From Amaranthus tricolor (lineage: Eukaryota > Streptophyta > Magnoliopsida > Caryophyllales > Amaranthaceae): DNA of 64,000 nucleotides. Below the pieces are notes generated by a model, which saw only the letters and a program-made list of their open reading frames with translations, was not told the DNA's origin and made no database searches. A program made the position numbers and the translations under genes. The stretch is from assembly GCF_026212465.1 (NCBI RefSeq), contig NC_080053.1:14828449-14892448 (forward strand). Direction: 5' to 3'. Shown in pieces: positions 9,243 to 20,213 of this stretch (its first letter is position 1; the number at the start of each line of letters is the position of its first letter).

Positions 9243-11843
9243 TTGCAGGTTCAAGTGAGGGGGAACAACTCATGGTATCTCGACAGTGGGTGTTCCAAGC
9301 ATATGACGGGTGACAAATCTAAATTTCTCTCACTTGAAGCCTATGATGGGGGAACAGTAACCTTCGGTGACAACATGAAGGGTGAGATAATTGCCAAAGG
9401 AAAGGTTGGAAGGTCTAGTTCCCATGCCATCGATAACGTATTTTTAGTCGAGAATTTAAAACACAATTTGTTAAGTATTTCTCAATTTTGCGACAAAGGT
9501 AACTCTGTTAAGTTTACTTCTGAACGATGCATAATTTCTAGGAACAGTACAGGAGACCCTGTGCTGGAGGGAATCAGAAAAGAGAACACCTATGTGGTGG
9601 ACCTGGACACTGTTCCCAGAAACAGTCTAACGTGTTTAAGTGTTATTGAAGAAGACCCACTTCTTTGGCACAAACGTCTAGGTCATGCTAGTTATTCATT
9701 GATTAACACATTAAGATCAAAAGACCTAGTAAGAGGATTACCTGCAATAAAATTCCTTAAAAATGAAGTTTGTGATCCTTGTGCTAAAGGAAAACAAGTG
9801 CGGTCATCCTTTAAATCAAAGAACGTTGTGACTACCACTAGACCATTAGAATTAATTCATATGGATTTATGTGGACCTATGAGAACTCAAAGTCGTAGTG
9901 GCAAAAGATATGTGTTTGTCATAGTTGATGATTTTAGTAGATTTACTTGGACCTTATTTTTGGTAAGCAAAGATGAAGCTTTTGATGAGTTTGTTTCTTT
10001 TGCTAATAAAATACAAAAATCTACCAATAATCAAATCGTTCACATAAGGTCTGATCATGGGAAAGAATTTGAAAATTCAAACTTCATGAATTATTGCAAT
10101 GAACATGGCATAAATCACAATTTTTCCGCACGTAGAACACCACAACAAAATGGAGTGGTAGAAAGGAAAAATAGGACCTTAGAAGAAATGGCTAGGACCA
10201 TGTTGATTGCTAGTGGTCTACCTAGGAATTTTTGGGCCGAGGCCGTCAATACTGCATGCTATATTTTGAATCGTGTACTAATAAGGCCAATCACTTCTAA
10301 GACACCCTATGAATTAATCAAAGGTGTTAAACCAAATATTTTCTATTTTCGTGTGTTTGGATGCAAATGTTTTGTTCATGTGAATGGTAAACGAAATATA
10401 GGTAAGTTTGATGAAAGAAGTGATGAAGCAGTATTCCTTGGTTATTCATCACATAGCAAAGCTTACAGAGTTTATAATAAGAGAACAATGTGTGTAGAGG
10501 AATCTGTTCACATGATTTTTGATGAAACTAACTTTTCAACAAGTGAACAGGAAACAAGTAATATTAAAATAGGTCTTGCAAACTTGGAAGATGATGATGA
10601 AGGAATTAAAGTGCAAGATCATGGAACAGCAAGTGAACAGTCTACACAAGAAGAGGCAGAAGAAACTGACCAAATCCAAGAACTGCCAGAACAACAGGAC
10701 CAGCAGACTGTTCCCAATCCAGCTGTTCCCGCAGCTGACCAAGATGATCCAGTAGCTGAACAAAATGCAAATCCAGATGCTGAAACAGAATATGCTACTG
10801 TTCCCTCCAGAGAATTTGTGCCTAAACCTTGGAAATACCAAAGTTATCATCCTCTTGATCTGATTATAAGTGATATGAATAAAGGAACACAAACCAGATC
10901 CCAACTGAGAAACTTTTGTGCACACTTTGCGTTCCTATCATCACTTGAACTCAAAAATCACGAAGAAGCTCTAAAGGATTCCGAATGGATAGTAGCCATG
11001 CAAGATGAATTAAATGAATTTGAAAGAAATAAAGTGTGGCACTTAGAACCCAAACCAAAAGGCAAGAAAGTAATTGGTTTGAAATGGGTATTTCGGAATA
11101 AGCTAGATGAGCATGGAATAATTGTAAGAAACAAAGCAAGACTCGTGGTCAAAGGGTACAATCAACAAGAAGGTATTGATTATACTGAGACATTTGCTCC
11201 GGTAGCAAGGTTAGAGGCTATTAGAATTTTAATTTCTTTTGCTGCATTCATGAATTTTAAATTATATCAAATGGATGTGAAATGTGCATTTTTAAATGGC
11301 TTTCTTGATGAAGAAGTTTTTGTTGAACAACCCCCAGGTTTTGAAAATACCTCTTGTCCTGATCATGTCTACAAGCTTGATAAAGCCCTATATGGCTTGA
11401 AGCAAGCTCCTAGGCAATGGTGTGAAAGACTTTCAAAGTTTTTGATTCAAAATAACTTTGTAAGAGGAAAAATCGACAAAACCTTGTTCTTTAAGAATAA
11501 AGGTTCTAATATTTTGGTTGTTCAAATTTATGTTGATGATATTATTTTTGATGCCACTAATGATTTATTATGTAAAGAATTTGCTAACCTAATGGGCACA
11601 GAATTTGAAATGAGCATGATGGGAGAACTTTATTTCTTCCTTGGGTTACAAATTAAACAAACCGAAAATGGTATCTTCATTCATCAACAAAAATATATAA
11701 AAGAACTTCTAAAGAAATATGGTCTAACAAATGCTAAAACCAACCATACACCCATGGCTACAAATGTTAGATTAGATGAAGACCTAAAAGGAACTAACGT
11801 AGATCAAACAATGTATCGAGGCATGATAGGTTCTTTATTATAG
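9243..11843 (+). CDS. pol: SIRE-type pol: protease, integrase, reverse transcriptase
   Basis: Open from the gag stop to a TAG at 11841-11843; the TTG at 9243 is not a proven start. Protease active site [13 protein letters not shown] is near residue 12, followed by the GAG-pre-integrase domain ([20 protein letters not shown], about 140) with a C-x2-C. The integrase core has [18 protein letters not shown] and [14 protein letters not shown] (about 220-310). RT spans about 600-850, with [22 protein letters not shown] and the catalytic [14 protein letters not shown]. The TAG falls at a codon that is normally tyrosine in the conserved segment before LTASRPDI. The frame then continues without a shift into RNase H, so one point mutation separates the two halves. 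Confidence 0.93.
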   Translation: MQVQVRGNNSWYLDSGCSKHMTGDKSKFLSLEAYDGGTVTFGDNMKGEIIAKGKVGRSSSHAIDNVFLVENLKHNLLSISQFCDKGNSVKFTSERCIISRNSTGDPVLEGIRKENTYVVDLDTVPRNSLTCLSVIEEDPLLWHKRLGHASYSLINTLRSKDLVRGLPAIKFLKNEVCDPCAKGKQVRSSFKSKNVVTTTRPLELIHMDLCGPMRTQSRSGKRYVFVIVDDFSRFTWTLFLVSKDEAFDEFVSFANKIQKSTNNQIVHIRSDHGKEFENSNFMNYCNEHGINHNFSARRTPQQNGVVERKNRTLEEMARTMLIASGLPRNFWAEAVNTACYILNRVLIRPITSKTPYELIKGVKPNIFYFRVFGCKCFVHVNGKRNIGKFDERSDEAVFLGYSSHSKAYRVYNKRTMCVEESVHMIFDETNFSTSEQETSNIKIGLANLEDDDEGIKVQDHGTASEQSTQEEAEETDQIQELPEQQDQQTVPNPAVPAADQDDPVAEQNANPDAETEYATVPSREFVPKPWKYQSYHPLDLIISDMNKGTQTRSQLRNFCAHFAFLSSLELKNHEEALKDSEWIVAMQDELNEFERNKVWHLEPKPKGKKVIGLKWVFRNKLDEHGIIVRNKARLVVKGYNQQEGIDYTETFAPVARLEAIRILISFAAFMNFKLYQMDVKCAFLNGFLDEEVFVEQPPGFENTSCPDHVYKLDKALYGLKQAPRQWCERLSKFLIQNNFVRGKIDKTLFFKNKGSNILVVQIYVDDIIFDATNDLLCKEFANLMGTEFEMSMMGELYFFLGLQIKQTENGIFIHQQKYIKELLKKYGLTNAKTNHTPMATNVRLDEDLKGTNVDQTMYRGMIGSLL

Positions 11844-12473
11844 CTAACTGCAAGTAGACCTGATATTTCCTTTAGTGTTGGTTTATGTGCTAGATTTCAA
11901 TCAAATCCTAAAGAATCACATCTCACGGCAGTCAAACGAATTTTAAGATATTTGAAGGGAACAGACGACTTGTCCTTATTTTATCCTAAAAGTGATGTTT
12001 ATGATTTAAAAGGTTTTAGTGATGCAGATTATGCAGGTGATCTTGTAAATAGAAAAAGTACATCAGGTATGGTACAATTTCTTGGCTCATGTTTAGTTTC
12101 ATGGAGTTCCAAGAAGCAAAATACTGTTGCATTATCCACTGCCGAAGCTGAATACGTAGCAGCAGCAGCTTGCTGTTCCCAAATGCTTTGGATAAAACAG
12201 CAACTAAGAGATTTTGGTATTAAAGTTGAATGCATTCCTATTTATTGTGATAATACTAGTGCCATATGTATATCCAAAGATCCAGTGCATCATTCTCGTG
12301 CTAAACATATACATATTAGACATCATTTTCTTAAGGATAACGTAGAACACAAAAATATTATATTAAGGCATGTTAACACAAATGAACAAGTTGCAGATAT
12401 TCTGACCAAACCACTTCCTAGGGAACAATATGAAAAGATGAGATTGGAACTTGATATGATCAAGCTCCACTAA
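11844..12473 (+). CDS. pol: SIRE-type RNase H (C-terminal part of pol after a nonsense mutation)
   Basis: In frame with pol after the TAG at 11841; the first Met in the segment is at 11952. It begins LTASRPDISFSVGLCARFQS and ILRYLKGT, the normal RT-RNase H connection. RNase H motifs follow: FSDADYAGDL, KSTSGMVQFLG, STAEAEYVAAA, YCDNTSAICI and HIHIRHHFLKDN. It ends at TAA 12471-12473. It removes the RNA strand during reverse transcription and would not be made from this copy without readthrough. Confidence 0.92.
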   Translation, partial: LTASRPDISFSVGLCARFQSNPKESHLTAVKRILRYLKGTDDLSLFYPKSDVYDLKGFSDADYAGDLVNRKSTSGMVQFLGSCLVSWSSKKQNTVALSTAEAEYVAAAACCSQMLWIKQQLRDFGIKVECIPIYCDNTSAICISKDPVHHSRAKHIHIRHHFLKDNVEHKNIILRHVNTNEQVADILTKPLPREQYEKMRLELDMIKLH

Positions 12474-12988
12474 AGTTAGTTGCATATATTTCCCATTGAA
12501 GCATCATGAGAATGAAAAGGTCAGGAATCAATCTCAATATCTTGATTGAAAATCAATTATTGCATGGATCAGGTAAACACGTAATAAAGTTTGTACTATG
12601 AATGTTTTCTTATTTGCATGTTGTTAATTTGATCAGACCAATGCAATATGTTCATTATTTTCCTTATTTTTTTTAATTCATCATTTTCCTATCCTTTTTT
12701 TCTTCTTATTTTATTTTAATACTCATATTTCATAATTTATTCATATGTCATTTTTTATTTTTTTTCTTTTCGGCCAACTTAAACTAAAATTTTTGGGAGA
12801 ACGGTTTTCTTCACACAAGCAATGCAAAGGGAAATAAAGTGATGGGACTTGGAGGAGTAACCGTCACTTCAATCATTTAAAAACCCCTCCTTTACGTCAT
12901 TACACTCTACCTTCCCAAACCTTCTCTCAATTTCTCACTCAAGAAACCGTCCTTCTTCCTTCTCTCAAAACCTTCAAAAATTCAAAAA
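12474..12988 (+). other. Spacer between pol and the third ORF
   Basis: About 515 bp, AT- and T-rich, with no ORF. It contains CT-rich sequence just before the third ORF (12905-12985) that resembles a plant 5' untranslated region. I see no clear TATA box. Confidence 0.5.
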
Positions 12989-14665
12989 ATGAAAACCCCC
13001 AAATCATCTAAATCAGGCAAGAAAACTACCAAATCCTGTATACCCGACCAACCAAAACCACTAAGAGTAGTTCTTCCACCACCATTACTGCAGGATGCAC
13101 CACCCACACCAACTGAAACAACACAAGAATCACCAAAACACTCCACTGAACCCACAAGTACCAAAAGAAAGATTTCAACAGGTGGTTCATCTTCCAGAGT
13201 AGTTAAGCGCTCAAAGCATGTTGATCCAAACAGTGCTGAAGAGGTTTCAAAGGAGATGACAGTAGGATTCGGGTTGGATAAATATTGGTATGATTCTACT
13301 AACTTTCCAAGATTGCATGACATTTTGAGTTTTCAAGAATGGGAATCATTAATGTCAAATTTCAGTTGCAATTCAATTTTTCCAAACCTAATGAGAGAAT
13401 TTATTTTAAATTTCTCAAATGATGGTGGAATGTGTTCTAGTGTTGTTAAAACTGTTAAAATTGAATTTAACAGTGCTTTATTAGGGGAATGGTTTAATGT
13501 TCCCAATGTTGGTTTTGATACATATTATATTGGGTCGAAGATTTCATTTTCTGGTATCAATGAACGAACAATTCTAAAATTTTTAGGAGTTGATCAAAAA
13601 GGGAAAATTAGTCACAATGTTCTTTTTCCTATGCATAAGTTGTTGTACAATGTTGCTCGCAGATTCATTTTACCACGAAACTCAAAACGTAGTCAAGTGA
13701 GTTTGCGTGACGCCACTTTAATTTACTGCATGGAAAAACACATTAAAATAAATTTTCCTTCATTGATGATCTCTCATTTATCAGACTGCATTGAAAAGAA
13801 AAGTTTCATTGGTTATGGAGGGTTGCTAACCTGGATATTTAGAAAATTTGAGGTTCCATTGGAAGGGTTGGAGTTCCCAATGGGTCCCAACATGAAAATT
13901 GGTGCTAAATGTTTACAAAATTTGCGTTTGAACTTGAATGATGAGGGAGTTTTGATGCATGAGGAGGTTGTAGAAGTTGAATCTGAAGAAGATGGGGCTG
14001 AAGAAGTTGAAGAGGAAAAGGAGGACAAGGAGGACAAGGAGGATAAGGAAGAAAAGGAACAAGATCCTGTTCCCTCTGAAAATATTGAAACATCTAAGAA
14101 AGAGGAACAGGATGGAGCTGAAAGTAAGGGGGAAAAGGAAAAGCAAAAGGAGGCCTTGGATGAAAATGTTCCTCACAATCTCTGCAGTGATTCCAATGAT
14201 GAAGAGATTGTGTTGGCTATGAGGAAAAAGGCTAAGTCAATGCAAAGGAAGAGTAGGAGGTTGGCCTCAAAGCGCAAGGCTACTGTGGTTGATGAAACAC
14301 CATCTGACAACATACCTGAGCCGACACCTATTGAACCTTCCTCTCCCAAGCCAGCCAATTCACCACCACATCAAATTCCATCACCACCTCCATCACCAAT
14401 ACAGTTTACACCACCACCACAATCACACACTTCACCTAATATTGGCTGTACTAACTTTGACTCTATTCCTGCAGTTTCCTTACATACCATTCTCTCCAAG
14501 CTCCTTGATCTACAGTCTCAATTCACTGCCTTTCAAGATGAAACTCGTGTCTCGCTTGCTTCAATTGTGGATCAGCTAAACCAAATGGAACAATGTCTTG
14601 GTGCCAAGCTGGACACAGTGGAAGTGCAGACTGAGTACATTGATGAAGAAGAGACCGACCCTTGA
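12989..14665 (+). CDS. Third ORF of the SIRE-type element, function unknown
   Basis: 558 codons, uninterrupted, in the same orientation as gag and pol. The N-terminal 90 residues are basic and Pro/Ser/Thr-rich with two short KR clusters. Residues about 95-300 look folded; FPNLMREFILNF, VKIEFNSALLGEWFNVPNVG and KLLYNVARRFILPRN resemble the putative plant transposon protein domain seen in many plant ORFs (from memory, not searched). Residues about 325-385 are very acidic with ED/KEDKE repeats, 410-430 basic (KSMQRKSRRLASKRK), 435-485 proline-rich, and 490-545 helical, possibly a coiled coil. I see no signal peptide or membrane segment, so it does not look like the envelope-like protein reported for some SIRE elements. 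The intact frame suggests recent selection. Confidence 0.75.
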   Translation: MKTPKSSKSGKKTTKSCIPDQPKPLRVVLPPPLLQDAPPTPTETTQESPKHSTEPTSTKRKISTGGSSSRVVKRSKHVDPNSAEEVSKEMTVGFGLDKYWYDSTNFPRLHDILSFQEWESLMSNFSCNSIFPNLMREFILNFSNDGGMCSSVVKTVKIEFNSALLGEWFNVPNVGFDTYYIGSKISFSGINERTILKFLGVDQKGKISHNVLFPMHKLLYNVARRFILPRNSKRSQVSLRDATLIYCMEKHIKINFPSLMISHLSDCIEKKSFIGYGGLLTWIFRKFEVPLEGLEFPMGPNMKIGAKCLQNLRLNLNDEGVLMHEEVVEVESEEDGAEEVEEEKEDKEDKEDKEEKEQDPVPSENIETSKKEEQDGAESKGEKEKQKEALDENVPHNLCSDSNDEEIVLAMRKKAKSMQRKSRRLASKRKATVVDETPSDNIPEPTPIEPSSPKPANSPPHQIPSPPPSPIQFTPPPQSHTSPNIGCTNFDSIPAVSLHTILSKLLDLQSQFTAFQDETRVSLASIVDQLNQMEQCLGAKLDTVEVQTEYIDEEETDP

Positions 14666-15155
14666 TCCCTCTCCTCATAATTTTAATGATTTGTTGGTTG
14701 TGACACTTATCAAACAATTTCTTTTTCTATTTTTGTACCATCTGCGGTACATTGTTGATGTACCTTTGAACAATTGCTACTTTTCTTTCTTTGTTTTTAT
14801 TTTCATGGTCTGTGACAATTGACTATTTGCAGGTTTGATTACTTTTATGGTGCTTGCTTTCATTATTGTTTCTTGTTTTCATCACTAACAAATCTATTTG
14901 GTTTGTGCTGAGTTTTGATAACTCCCAATTCTTTTTGATTGATGACAAAAGGGGGAAGATTATGCACAAACTTAAGAGGAGAAGTGAATACACAGTTACA
15001 TATCTTGGTTGATTTATATTGATTCTTATTGATTGATAATGTGTATGCTATGTTTAGTGATTTTTAGTGATCATCTGTTGTGTTGCTAAGTTTTTGAGGA
15101 TATTTATTTTTCTTGTGCATCTGTTCTCAAAATGTTTCTGATTGAAATTATTTAA
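14666..15155 (+). other. 3' untranslated region of the SIRE-type element with a second polypurine tract
   Basis: There is no real ORF. ACAAAAGGGGGAAG at 14946-14958 is nearly the same as the true polypurine tract at 15513-15526. An upstream copy like this could serve as an additional priming site. Confidence 0.55.
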
Positions 15156-15267
15156 CAATGTGTGTTAGTTTAATTTTGTTAGTCAATGTGTGTTAGTTTA
15201 ATTTTGTTAGTCAATGTGTGTTAGTTTAATTTTGTTAGTTAATGTGTGTTAGTTTAATTATGTTAGT
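15156..15267 (+). repeat. 28-bp minisatellite, four copies
   Basis: Units start at 15156, 15184, 15212 and 15240 (core CAATGTGTGTTAGTTTAATT). The last copy diverges and grades into TTAGTTTA-rich sequence to about 15310. It lies between the third ORF and the polypurine tract. Confidence 0.9.
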
Positions 15268-15512
15268 TATTATGTCAGTTTATTTTAGTTTAACTTAGTT
15301 TATTTTATTTAAGTTTTAGGTTAATTAATTTTGAAAGTTTTGAAAAATATTTGATATTATGGAGTAAACTGTTTTATTGTGAATGCTTGGTAAATTATAT
15401 TGTAACGAGTTGATTTGCTAAGTTATTTAGAGTTGCTTTAATCTCTAGTATGCTCTAAGAAATTTGTTTTACTCTATTTTACTTAAGTTTGTTTATAAAG
15501 TTTGCCATCATC

Positions 15513-15526
15513 AAAAAGGGGGAATT
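15513..15526 (+). other. Polypurine tract of the SIRE-type element
   Basis: AAAAAGGGGGAATT immediately before the 3' LTR (TGTTGG at 15527). Confidence 0.88.
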
Positions 15527-16773
15527 TGTTGGCCTCTTAAGGTTTTGATGATGACTTCACTTTTAAATAAACAAACATATTTTTAGAGATTGTTTTGTAG
15601 GTATATATCCGGTTTAATTTGAATCGTTGATAAAGCCTATGACTTGATTCGTGGAAGTTGTACATGTCTCAAATATCCAAGAAGTTGGGCAATTGCTTTA
15701 GAAGTCAGTTTACTGTTCCTAGAGTTGAAGTCCTGACGAAAGTTGTAGATGGAGACAGTGCGTTGTTCCCCACGATACAGGTCTGAAGAAGACATTGACT
15801 GGAAGTTACGAAAATTACGTTTTTTGTTTTAGTTAATGTAAAAGGTTAAAATTTAATTAGTTGCTTAATTAAATTTATTTATTAATTGGCAAAATATTTT
15901 TAATACGCCTAAAAACATGGAGAAGACTAATTCCTTGTTTATCTCCTATAAACTCGGACATCCAAGAGACTTGTTCTCTACTTTGAATTAGTCTCCTACA
16001 TTTTAGGATCTTCCTTTAACCCATGTAATATTAACCGTACAGCAGTTATGTTCCACTCCTACTTTCAACTAACTTCCCACTTTCTTTGGGAGCAAGTAAG
16101 TTTATGGAAGTCGTGGGGTAAGTGCATCTCATGGAGAACGTGGGCTGAGTGCACTGACGGCTGTTCCCTTTATAAAAGAGGGAAGCTACGGTTAAGCGGA
16201 TATGAATAGAGAGTGTCCATTTAAGGGAGATCATTCAAAGAAAAATATTTTCTGTTTTTGAATGCCAATTAATTCATTATATTTTTCTTGAGCAACTAAT
16301 TAATTTTAATCTTCATGAGAATTGGCCTTGTAAAGGGTAATTGAGTGTTTTGTTGTAATTAGACTTATGGGAAGTCTAAGGGAATAAAGAATAGAATCGA
16401 GAGAAGAGAAAGAGAAGGAGAGAAAGAGAAGAGAAGAGAAGTAGGCCTAAGTAGAGAAGCTTTGAGTGAAGCATTTAGAGAATTGAGAAGCTTCAAGTGA
16501 AGCAAACATTGTTTTGTGTAATTTTAATTGATTGCCTTAACATAGTGAGAATTTTGAAATCCCGGGGGTCGTGGTTTTTCCTTCTTATTAGGCCAAGAAG
16601 GTTTCCACGTAAAATCTTTGTCTCCTTTATTATTTTTCTTTTCGTTTTTGAGTTTAAGTTTTGTTCTTTACTTGATACAATTCCGCAAAAATTAGAGGCA
16701 AAAATCTTAAACCTACTACACAAAAATTCACCCCCCCTCTTGTTGCATTCGATCATCCATTAGCATTCCTACA
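15527..16773 (+). repeat. 3' LTR of the SIRE-type element
   Basis: 1247 bp, TGTTGG to CCTACA, followed by the TSD TATAC. Compared with 6106-7352 I see one substitution near the start (CTTCATTTTT versus CTTCACTTTT), one near 16520 and two near 16725-16733. Confidence 0.93.
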
Positions 16774-19358
16774 TATACTTAAGATAAATAATGCGGAAGT
16801 GTAAAACGCTGAACTGCTAAAAACCATTTAAACTAAAATTGTTCAAAACATAAGTAAAAAAAAAATATATCTTACAACTGAGAAAATATAAAATAAGGTT
16901 TACTTAAATACGATAAAAAAACATAAGTACAATATAGTCATCAAGTAAAATCATTGAAGCTAAGTCCTCGATAGAATAATTAAAGTTGCGGCCTGGATCG
17001 AAACCTGAGCTAAATTTTCCTGCAAAATACTGTCATCCATAATATGGATGACAGCCGATTAAATCGGTCAGCGATAAAGCCGAGTACAATCTTCTCAACA
17101 AGCTTATGATGCGATAGTTAAATAATGCTTACAAAATAATCATCAAGCACAATATAGAAGGTTATTACTCATTATTGACCTTTACTAAGCCATTAAGTTA
17201 CATTCTCAATACTTGCAGAAGTTCATTACTGCTACTAAATACTTGGTAACCTTAATGCTTATTTAATCAAGTTCAATTAAGCCTCATAGCTTTACCATCA
17301 TAGCACATCACAAGATCACAACAATAATGACAACTGATATATGTAAGGATCTGGTTAGGTGAGGACCGTAGTCCTAAACCCTAACTGTGGTGGGAGTCGT
17401 CACTCCTCTCAATACTGTTATGCTCGAGACTTCACAGGATGGGTTTTTCTCGGACCCCCTGTCTGACACCGCATTTTACGTGCCGGCTAACACGGACGCC
17501 GGGATTTTACATGCCGGTCCATGGTTCGACGTTACCTTACTATCAAAGTCATACAATCAATTTCATGCAATATCAAACAAGACTGTAAACCAAAATAGTT
17601 TACATTCTTATAAGTCAAACTTCCACTAGTCAAAATTTTGACAATTCTACCCTTTTAATAGAAACAAATTACTAGTATCTAATAAATTAATATTAATTAA
17701 ATAACAAATTTTCGTAGCTATACTAAGATTCTTGAGGCTAAACTAAGTCATTATTGTGTCATAAATAATCATAACAGTCAAGGGTAATATTTCTAAGTAC
17801 TTAATAACATATTTTATCAAATAACCAGTAAAATAGTAAAATGGATCTATCATCACTATAAAAATAACATAATCCGACAAATTATTAAGGGTCCAAAATC
17901 TATATGAAATGAGTTTTCAAGAAAAACAATGCTAAGCATTTTAACAAATTTGTTTGACTATTTTACCAATAAACCGATTAAAAATTTATCAAAACACCAA
18001 GATGATATGGAATCATTTTAAACACATAAGTTTATTTAACTAGTAAAATTCATATATATTTATATTATCATATTAATCAAAAATTTCCATATATATGACT
18101 TTTTTTCGAGTGTCCCAAAAGTATTATTGTTTTGACGAAAATATCACTAAACTGGATATGACTTTAATATTACCATATAAAGTTTAATTGACTAAAATAA
18201 AATCACGTTGATCATGCTTTTATATTATCGAGTAACCATAAATAAATATCACATAACGGGAGAGTTACGAAAATGTGTACCATTTTCCTTCGAAGGTGGT
18301 GCTAAACCAAGTAAGAGAATAATAATAGGAAAATAAGAACTTTAAAGAAATAAGCTCCAAAAGAAAGTCTTCAAGGTTCCAAGCTTCAAAGAAGTAGATC
18401 TTCAATTACCCAAAAGAAAATGATATCCAAGCTCCAAAAGATAATTCTTGACTTTTTAAAAGTTGATGATTATTGGCTTAAGAAGTGACAAGATCAAGCT
18501 CCATCTTCATTTGATTCTTCAACAAATAAAAAAGGGTATAAAGTTAGTAAGATGTTAATGAAGTGAAGATATAAGAAAGAATGGTAGAAAGATTTGATGA
18601 TGGGGGTGCAAGTGATCTCATGGCTAAGGAGGGGTATTTATAATGAGTTTTGGGCAACTTTTTAGTTCATAAGATTGTATGAAAAAGAAGGTTAACTTGT
18701 GTAAGTGATTTAGAGTGTGTAAGTGAATGTGTAAGAGTTGGAGTGTGTAAGTGGATGTGTAAGAGTTTGGAGTGTAGAAGAAGGTTAACTTGTGTAAGGA
18801 AATGGTGATAGCTTGTGTAAGTGATGAACATTATGGATTGATGTAGAAAGGATTTTGATTCATCAAATTTTTGTTCTAGTTTATGCTAGTGAAATGTTTT
18901 ATATTAATGGGAAAGTATGATTAAGGTTTGATTATGAAAATATGATAGTTTACTTAGAAAATTTGAGTTAAAACTATACTTAAAGTTAATAAGAAAAATA
19001 TAGTTAATTTTTAGGTATAAAATAATTAAATCAAAGTTGTAAAGTTAAAATGATAAGTAGTAAAGTTAGTTTAAGGAAACGAAATTGAAACGTAATGTTT
19101 TAATAAAGCCGTAAATATAATATTAAAATTTTACTTTTCGTAGTATAAAATAATAAAATAATATTTTAGTGCTTATAAAGAAATTTAAGAATATATATAT
19201 TTTTTTAAGTTTAATATTTGGAAGAAATTACAAAAATCGGAATAAGGTTTAGGAATTAAAGGTGATTTGAATTAGATAACCAAAGGATTAGGAATTCGAA
19301 AAGAAATTTCGGAATAATTAATCGGAAGATTAAGATTAAGAAATTTGAGCCTGTTACA
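16774..19358 (-). repeat. Main part of the Tekay 5' LTR
   Basis: It begins with the second copy of the TSD TATAC (16774-16778) and ends at the LTR terminus (minus strand TGTAACAGG at 19358). There is no coding sequence. It contains a GC-richer patch around 17340-17540 and an AT-rich remainder. The next bases (19359 on) belong to the gag of another element, so this is the true element edge. Confidence 0.88.
18633..18642 (-). promoter_or_regulatory. Putative TATA box of the Tekay LTR
   Basis: The minus strand reads TATAAATACC within an otherwise AT-rich LTR, about 700 bp from the LTR start. It is a likely core promoter, inferred from sequence only. Confidence 0.5.
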
Positions 19359-20213
19359 GTATGTAAGTTCTCCTTCTGATTCTAAATCAGAAACATAAGG
19401 TGTAACAACCCCTGAATCCCTCTGAATGTTGGTGCCATTAGGGTCATCATCATTAGTAATGGTTCCCCTCTCTTCCTCCCTTCCATTGATGCTAACAAGG
19501 ATGGTCTTAGGCCTCTCCTTGCTCCTAATTTCATCCCACTCAGCTAGGGTGAAAGCTGTATTGTTAGGGCAATTATTCTTGAAGTGACCATGACCATGAC
19601 ACTTAAAACAAACAACATCTTTGATTGGTGTGACACTCTTATTCTTAGACTCAATGCTACTGGTCTTGGTGGAGGAACTAGTGTTCAAGTGCTGCTGATT
19701 GCTACTATGCACAGATGGTTCATTAATTTGTGTAGCTCTTTTCTTGGAATATTGCTCTAACAACAGTGCATGTTCACTATCTTGGGTGAGTGTGTTCCAT
19801 TGCATAGAGATTTTCTGTGTGTAATTGCTAGGCACATACTTCCTCCTCATCTTTTTCTTAAGTTTTTCCCAAGATTTCAGCTTCTCTTTCCCTTCCCTCA
19901 ACCTCTGCCTTTGAGCTTTCTCCAACCATGTGGCAGCTAGTTTTGTGAGTTTTACTTTAGCCATTTTGAATTGCTTGTCTAAGGGTGTGTCCCTGAACTC
20001 AAAGAAGTTATCAAGGCTGGTCTCCCAATTAATATAGTCTTTAGGTTTTAAGGATTGGCCACTAAACTCAGCTACATCTACCCTCAAACTCATATCCTCT
20101 TGTGTTCTGTTTTGAGGAGTCCTATCTTGGTTCATTAAGGTAAATTCAGCAAACTTATGGTCTATGGCAGCTAATGCTTCCTGAATGAACAATCTCTTAT
20201 CCTCCTCGTTCAT
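19359..20213 (-). pseudogene. gag: Gag of an older gypsy element, cut by the Tekay insertion
   Basis: It starts at ATG 20213. Residues 1-130 are gag-like (DVAEFSGQSLKPKDYINWE, KLTKLAATWLEKAQ, SWEKLKKKMRRKYVPSNYTQ), a style seen in Reina/CRM-like chromoviruses. The zinc knuckle CFKCHGHGHFKNNC lies near residue 200. The segment that normally follows the YVP..Y motif (about 90 residues) is missing: the protein jumps from LTQDSEHALLLEQYSKKRA directly to a serine/threonine-rich linker, suggesting an internal deletion. Coding sequence ends at 19359, where the Tekay LTR begins. The reading frame continues by chance into the LTR to 19272. Protease and pol should lie left of the window, beyond the Tekay element. 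PBS and LTR are upstream (20897-20910 and 20914 on). Confidence 0.82.

Larger units (their letters stand above)
6106..16773 (+). mobile_element. SIRE/Maximus-type Ty1/copia element with a third ORF
   Basis: A complete 10,668-bp element: LTR 6106-7352, PBS 7355-7370, gag 7422-9236, pol 9243-12473, third ORF 12989-14665, polypurine tract 15513-15526 and LTR 15527-16773. It is flanked by the TSD TATAC (6101-6105 and 16774-16778), lies in the LTR of the Tekay element, and runs in the opposite direction. Both LTRs are 1247 bp and I find only about four substitutions between them, so the insertion is recent. Large size, a long gag with two zinc knuckles and an extra ORF after RNase H are marks of the SIRE/Maximus lineage. 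Confidence 0.93.
1..19358 (-). mobile_element. Tekay/Del-type Ty3/gypsy chromovirus with two nested insertions
   Basis: This minus-strand LTR retrotransposon is read right to left: 5' LTR (16779-19358 plus 6057-6105), PBS (6041-6054), gag-protease (2877-4523), pol (186-2876), polypurine tract (153-166) and the first 151 bases of the 3' LTR (1-151). The LTR outer end (minus strand TGTAACAGGCTC) is identical at 1-151 and 19208-19358, so insertion was recent. The 5' LTR is interrupted by a copia element at 6106-16773 and the start of gag by a hAT element at 4581-5791. Lineage is called from domain order (protease-RT-RNase H-integrase) and the degenerate chromodomain at the pol C-terminus, which is typical of Tekay. 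The 3' end lies beyond the window. Element length without insertions and missing part is about 7.5 kb. Confidence 0.9.

Noticed and set aside
13813..14579. Several ORFs of 60-96 codons on both strands
   Set aside because: They are low-complexity shadows of the acidic and proline-rich parts of the third ORF.
12989..14665. Calling the third ORF an envelope gene
   Set aside because: No signal peptide, membrane segment or glycoprotein-like pattern is visible; the lineage alone does not justify it.
6101..16778. Segmental duplication as an explanation for the two 1247-bp copies
   Set aside because: TG..CA ends, PBS, polypurine tract and 5-bp duplication show they are LTRs of one element.
19272..19358. 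C-terminal tail of the 313-codon gag ORF
   Set aside because: These codons lie in the Tekay LTR and are a chance continuation of the frame.
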